Source: Streptomyces sp. CA-210063 (GTDB lineage Bacteria; Actinomycetota; Actinomycetes; Streptomycetales; Streptomycetaceae). From it: 64,000 nucleotides of DNA. The notes beneath the pieces are model-generated. The model searched no databases and was not told where the DNA came from. It worked only from the letters and a program-made list of their open reading frames with translations. Positions within the stretch are counted from its first letter, which is position 1. The number at the start of each line of letters is the position of its first letter. Of this stretch, positions 61,253 through 64,000 are shown in pieces. The stretch spans positions 4,774,001 through 4,838,000 of the forward strand of contig NZ_CP102512.1 in NCBI RefSeq assembly GCF_024612015.1, in the 5' to 3' direction. The translations under genes and the position numbers were made by a program.

Positions 61253-61318
61253 CTGACCAGGGGTGTCTCCCTGACCAGGGGGGTCTCCCTGACCAGGGGT
61301 GTCTCCCTGACCAGGGAT
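61253..61318. repeat. Four 18-bp iterons upstream of the P450 gene
   Basis: Units at 61253, 61271, 61289 and 61307 read CTGACCAGGGGTGTCTCC with one- or two-base changes. Each contains the small palindrome CCCTG-AC-CAGGG. They lie 30-95 bases upstream of the P450 start and between it and the preceding response regulator. Confidence 0.85.
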
Positions 61319-61321
61319 CTC

Positions 61322-61987
61322 TTACCCCGGTGTGACCAGCCTCGCCTCGTACGCGAACACCGCTGCCTGGGTGCGGTCACGCAGGCCCAGTTTGACCAGG
61401 ATCCGGCTCACGTGGGTCTTGATCGTGGACTCGGCGACCACCAGGCGCTCGGCTATCTCCATGTTGGACAGACCCTGGGCGATGAGAACCAGGACCTCCG
61501 TCTCGCGGTCGGTGAGTTCGCCGTACGCCAGCTGGGTGGCCGCCGACGGGCGAGGTGACTGGGCCAGCTTGGAGAACTCCGTGATCAGACGCTTGGTGAC
61601 GGACGGGGCCAGCAGGGCCTCGCCGGCGGCCACCACCCGGACCCCGTCGGCCAGTTGACGGGCCGAGGCGTCCTTGAGGAGGAAGCCGGAGGCTCCCGCG
61701 CGCAACGCCTGGTACACGTACTCGTCGAGGTCGAACGTGGTCAGCACCAGCACCTTCGCCCCGCCGTCCGCCGCCACGATCTCCCGGGTTGCCTCGATGC
61801 CGTTCAGCTCGGGCATACGGATGTCCATCAGGACCACGTCCGGCGACAGCTCCCGGACCCGGTCGACCGCCTCCCGGCCGTTGACCGCCTCGCCGACCAC
61901 CTCGATGTCCGGCATCGCGCCGAGCAGCACCGAGAAGCCCTCGCGGACCATCATCTGGTCGTCGGCGATCAGCACACGGATCGTCAT
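61322..61987 (-). CDS. NarL/LuxR-family response regulator
   Basis: 221 residues. Receiver: IRVLIADDQMMVREGF, phospho-Asp in VVLMDIRMPELNGI, VLVLTTFDLDEYVYQAL, and Lys in LLKDASARQ. C-terminal LuxR helix-turn-helix: LTDRETEVLVLIAQGLSNMEIAERLVVAESTIKTHVSRILVKLGLRDR. The kinase gene stops 4 bases into its start (ATGA), so they are coupled. It is very similar to the regulator at 63437-64000. Confidence 0.93.
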   Translation of the reverse strand: MTIRVLIADDQMMVREGFSVLLGAMPDIEVVGEAVNGREAVDRVRELSPDVVLMDIRMPELNGIEATREIVAADGGAKVLVLTTFDLDEYVYQALRAGASGFLLKDASARQLADGVRVVAAGEALLAPSVTKRLITEFSKLAQSPRPSAATQLAYGELTDRETEVLVLIAQGLSNMEIAERLVVAESTIKTHVSRILVKLGLRDRTQAAVFAYEARLVTPG

Positions 61988-63333
61988 GCGTCGGCCTCGC
62001 TCGTGGTGGTCACCGGCAGGAACACCGTCACCTCATAGCCTCCGTCGTCCGTCTCGCCCGTCGTCATCTCGCCGTTCAGCATCGTCACGCGCTCGCGCAT
62101 GCCCGTGATGCCGTGGCCGGCGCCGTGTGTGGACTTCACCAGGGTCACCTCCGGGGACGGGCCGTTGACTATGCGCAGGCCGAGTCCGCCCAGTACGTAG
62201 CCGATCTCCACGCGGGCCGTCGCACCGGGCGCGTGCCGCAGGGTGTTGCTGAGGGCTTCCTGGACTATGCGGTACGCCGACAGCTCCACGCCCTGCGGGA
62301 GTTCGCGGACCGCTCCGGTGACCGCCTTGTCGACCGTGAGGCCGGCCTCGCGCACATTGGCGAGCAGGCCGTCGAGGTCGGCGAGGGTGGGCTGCGGGGC
62401 GTCCGGGGCCTCGTAGTCCTCGGCGCGGACGACGCCCAGGACACGGCGCAGCTCGGTGAGCGCTGCCACCGCGTTCTCCCGGATCGTGACGAAGGCCTGC
62501 TCCAGCTCCGGCGGCGGGTTCTCCACGCGGTAGGGCGCGGCCTCGGCCTGGATGGCGACCACCGACATGTGGTGGGCGACCACGTCGTGCAGCTCACGGG
62601 CGATCGTGGTGCGCTCTTCGAGAAGGGTGCGCTTGGAACGCTCGTGCGCCGTCACGGTCTGCTGGGCGGTCACCTCCTGCTGGGCCGACCGGCGTATGTT
62701 CACGACGGAGGCGGCCAGCAGGGCCATCGCGGAGATGATCAGAAAGGGGCCTGTGTTCGAGGCGTAGTGCCCCCCGCCGGCGGTGCTTTCGAGGAGCAGT
62801 CCGTACGTCGCGCTCAAGGCCCACATCCACGCGGCCGTGCGCGGCCGGGTACGCAGCGCCACCACCGTCAACACCACGAGGTGGCAGGCGAAGCTGCCGG
62901 TCGCCCAGGGCCAGTCGCTCCACATGTCGGTGAACGCCCCGGTGACAGGGGTAGCGGCCATGGACACCCAGAAGGCTCCGACGGGCCGTATCAGCGTCAG
63001 CAGGACCGGGCACAGGGCGAGGAGGGCGGACAGGATGATGGCGACCTCACCGCCGCCCTGGCTGGCGGATGCCGAGATGGTCAGCGACAGCAGGCCGGCC
63101 GTCACCACCATCGCGTGCGGGGTCCAGCGCGCGTACTCCCGCAGGTGGCCGGAGAGCCGGCTGGTGAACAGGCCGTCCATCTTCATGGGCGGCAGTGGTC
63201 GGTAGGCGAACGCGTCGTGGAACAGGTCCTGCCGCAGCCTGCGCCACGCGTCCATCGCCACCCGGAACTCCGGGCTGCTCGGCCTGCCCCCGCCGCGTGA
63301 GGGCATCGTCTGCGTCTGGGTCGTCTCGGTCAC
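61984..63333 (-). CDS. NarL-type sensor histidine kinase
   Basis: 449 residues. Five to six membrane spans in the first 210 residues, a dimerisation box ARELHDVVAHHMSVVAIQAEAAPY, and an ATPase end with LRHAPGATARVEIGY and GAGHGITGMRERVTML. It autophosphorylates a His and passes it to the LuxR-type regulator(s) beside it. GTG start at 63333. Confidence 0.92.
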   Translation of the reverse strand: MTETTQTQTMPSRGGGRPSSPEFRVAMDAWRRLRQDLFHDAFAYRPLPPMKMDGLFTSRLSGHLREYARWTPHAMVVTAGLLSLTISASASQGGGEVAIILSALLALCPVLLTLIRPVGAFWVSMAATPVTGAFTDMWSDWPWATGSFACHLVVLTVVALRTRPRTAAWMWALSATYGLLLESTAGGGHYASNTGPFLIISAMALLAASVVNIRRSAQQEVTAQQTVTAHERSKRTLLEERTTIARELHDVVAHHMSVVAIQAEAAPYRVENPPPELEQAFVTIRENAVAALTELRRVLGVVRAEDYEAPDAPQPTLADLDGLLANVREAGLTVDKAVTGAVRELPQGVELSAYRIVQEALSNTLRHAPGATARVEIGYVLGGLGLRIVNGPSPEVTLVKSTHGAGHGITGMRERVTMLNGEMTTGETDDGGYEVTVFLPVTTTSEADA

Positions 63334-63436
63334 GTTGAAAACGGTAGGTGGAGGGCGGGGTCGGCGTCGTCACCAGTGAGGAGGGTCTGTCCGGGTCCGT
63401 CTCAGGTACTACGGGTAGTGCGTGGCCGGTGTCCGC

Positions 63437-64000
63437 TCAGTACCCGGCGGGGCGGACCAGGCCCGACTCGTAGGCGAAGACCGCTGCCTGGGTGCGGTCG
63501 CGGAGGCCCAGTTTGACCAGGATGCGGCCGACGTGGGTCTTCACGGTCTGCTCGGCGACGACGAGGCGCTGGGCGATCTCGGCGTTGGACAGGCCCTGGG
63601 CGATCAGGGTGAGCACCTCCGTCTCCCGTTCGGTCAGGTCGCCGACGCGGGCCTTGAGGGGGGCGCGGGGTGTGGTGCCGAGGCGGGAGAACTCGGCGAT
63701 GAGACGGCGGGTGATGCCGGGGGCGAGCAGGGCGTCGCCCGCCGCCACCACCCGTACCGCTTCGGCGAGCTGGTCGGCGGAGGCGTCCTTGAGCAGGAAG
63801 CCGGACGCGCCGGCGCGCAGGGCCTCGTACACGTACTCGTCGAGGTCGAAGGTCGTGAGGACGAGGACTCTGATGTGCGGGTGCTCGGTGGTGATGCGGT
63901 GGGTGGCCTCGATGCCGCCGAGTTCGGGCATGCGGATGTCCATCAGGACGACGTCCGGGGCGAGTTCGGCCACCTTGTCGATCGCGTCGAGGCCGTGCAC
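63437..64000 (-). CDS. NarL/LuxR-family response regulator, N-terminus cut by window edge
   Basis: The visible 187 residues begin inside the receiver (LAPDVVLMDIRMPELGGIEA) and include VLVLTTFDLDEYVYEALRAG, LLKDASADQLAEA and the LuxR HTH (LTERETEVLTLIAQGLSNAEIAQRLVVAEQTVKTHVGRILVKLGLRDR). The first Asp pair lies beyond the window. Closely similar to the regulator at 61322-61987; the kinase lies between them. Confidence 0.9.
   Translation of the reverse strand: MHGLDAIDKVAELAPDVVLMDIRMPELGGIEATHRITTEHPHIRVLVLTTFDLDEYVYEALRAGASGFLLKDASADQLAEAVRVVAAGDALLAPGITRRLIAEFSRLGTTPRAPLKARVGDLTERETEVLTLIAQGLSNAEIAQRLVVAEQTVKTHVGRILVKLGLRDRTQAAVFAYESGLVRPAGY

Noticed and set aside
61253..61318. Possible CRISPR array
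   Set aside because: Units of 18 bases follow each other with no spacers; no cas genes are nearby.

Overview
The window is chromosomal DNA of a Streptomyces-type actinomycete. Base composition is about 70% G+C or more, third codon positions are almost always G or C, and GTG/TTG starts and 4-base ATGA overlaps are common. The gene content is typical of the genus: aspartokinase plus aspartate-semialdehyde dehydrogenase, recR with a YbaB-family gene, purA, several sigma factors, many two-component systems, a eukaryotic-type Ser/Thr kinase and WhiJ-like HTH/DUF397/ATPase trios. No rRNA, tRNA, CRISPR array or replication origin was recognised.

Layout. 1-8.3 kb: an NAD-binding channel-type protein (cut by the left edge), a His-rich membrane protein, a sigma factor, an S9 peptidase, a SnoaL-like protein, SURF1, and a sigma factor coupled to a membrane protein. 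8.9-11.3 kb: asd and the aspartokinase gene. 11.5-18.8 kb: two paralogous NB-ARC/TPR (STAND, NLR-like) proteins flanking an OmpR-type two-component system and a secreted SgcJ-like protein. 19-22.9 kb: an M56 metallopeptidase, DUF5063, recR, YbaB and a SLATT-domain protein. 23-28.4 kb: an exported M28 peptidase divergent from a ribbon-helix-helix/DUF4097/DrrA/DrrB operon, with a striking array of heptamer repeats between them. 28.5-40.7 kb: a PstS-like anchored protein, a Ser/Thr kinase, a class III aminotransferase, a GntR regulator with a large glycosyltransferase, purA and a degenerate diacylglycerol-kinase-like protein. 40.7-46.7 kb: a secreted-protein operon, then ethanolamine ammonia-lyase (eutC, eutB) divergent from an ethanolamine-type permease.

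47.7-51.8 kb is the most unusual part. A relatively AT-rich island holds two small or unknown proteins carrying an AGRD-type motif, then a nucleoside 2-deoxyribosyltransferase-like enzyme and a type I phosphoribosyltransferase, met tail to tail by a divergent-lineage adenylate-kinase-like gene. Two of these genes contain TTA codons, so bldA dependence is expected. The combination looks like an undescribed nucleotide-handling signalling or defence cassette.

51.8-64 kb: a DUF5753/DUF397 regulator pair, an anti-sigma-type ATPase with three tiny overlapping genes, a TetR/short-chain dehydrogenase pair, a MarR-type regulator divergent from an ABC exporter, a cytochrome P450 preceded by 18-bp iterons, and a NarL-type regulator-kinase-regulator set that runs off the right edge.

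A dispersed Streptomyces palindrome family occurs three times between genes. A second repeat type lies in frame inside the DrrA-like gene. All functional calls are from reading translations; no database search was run.
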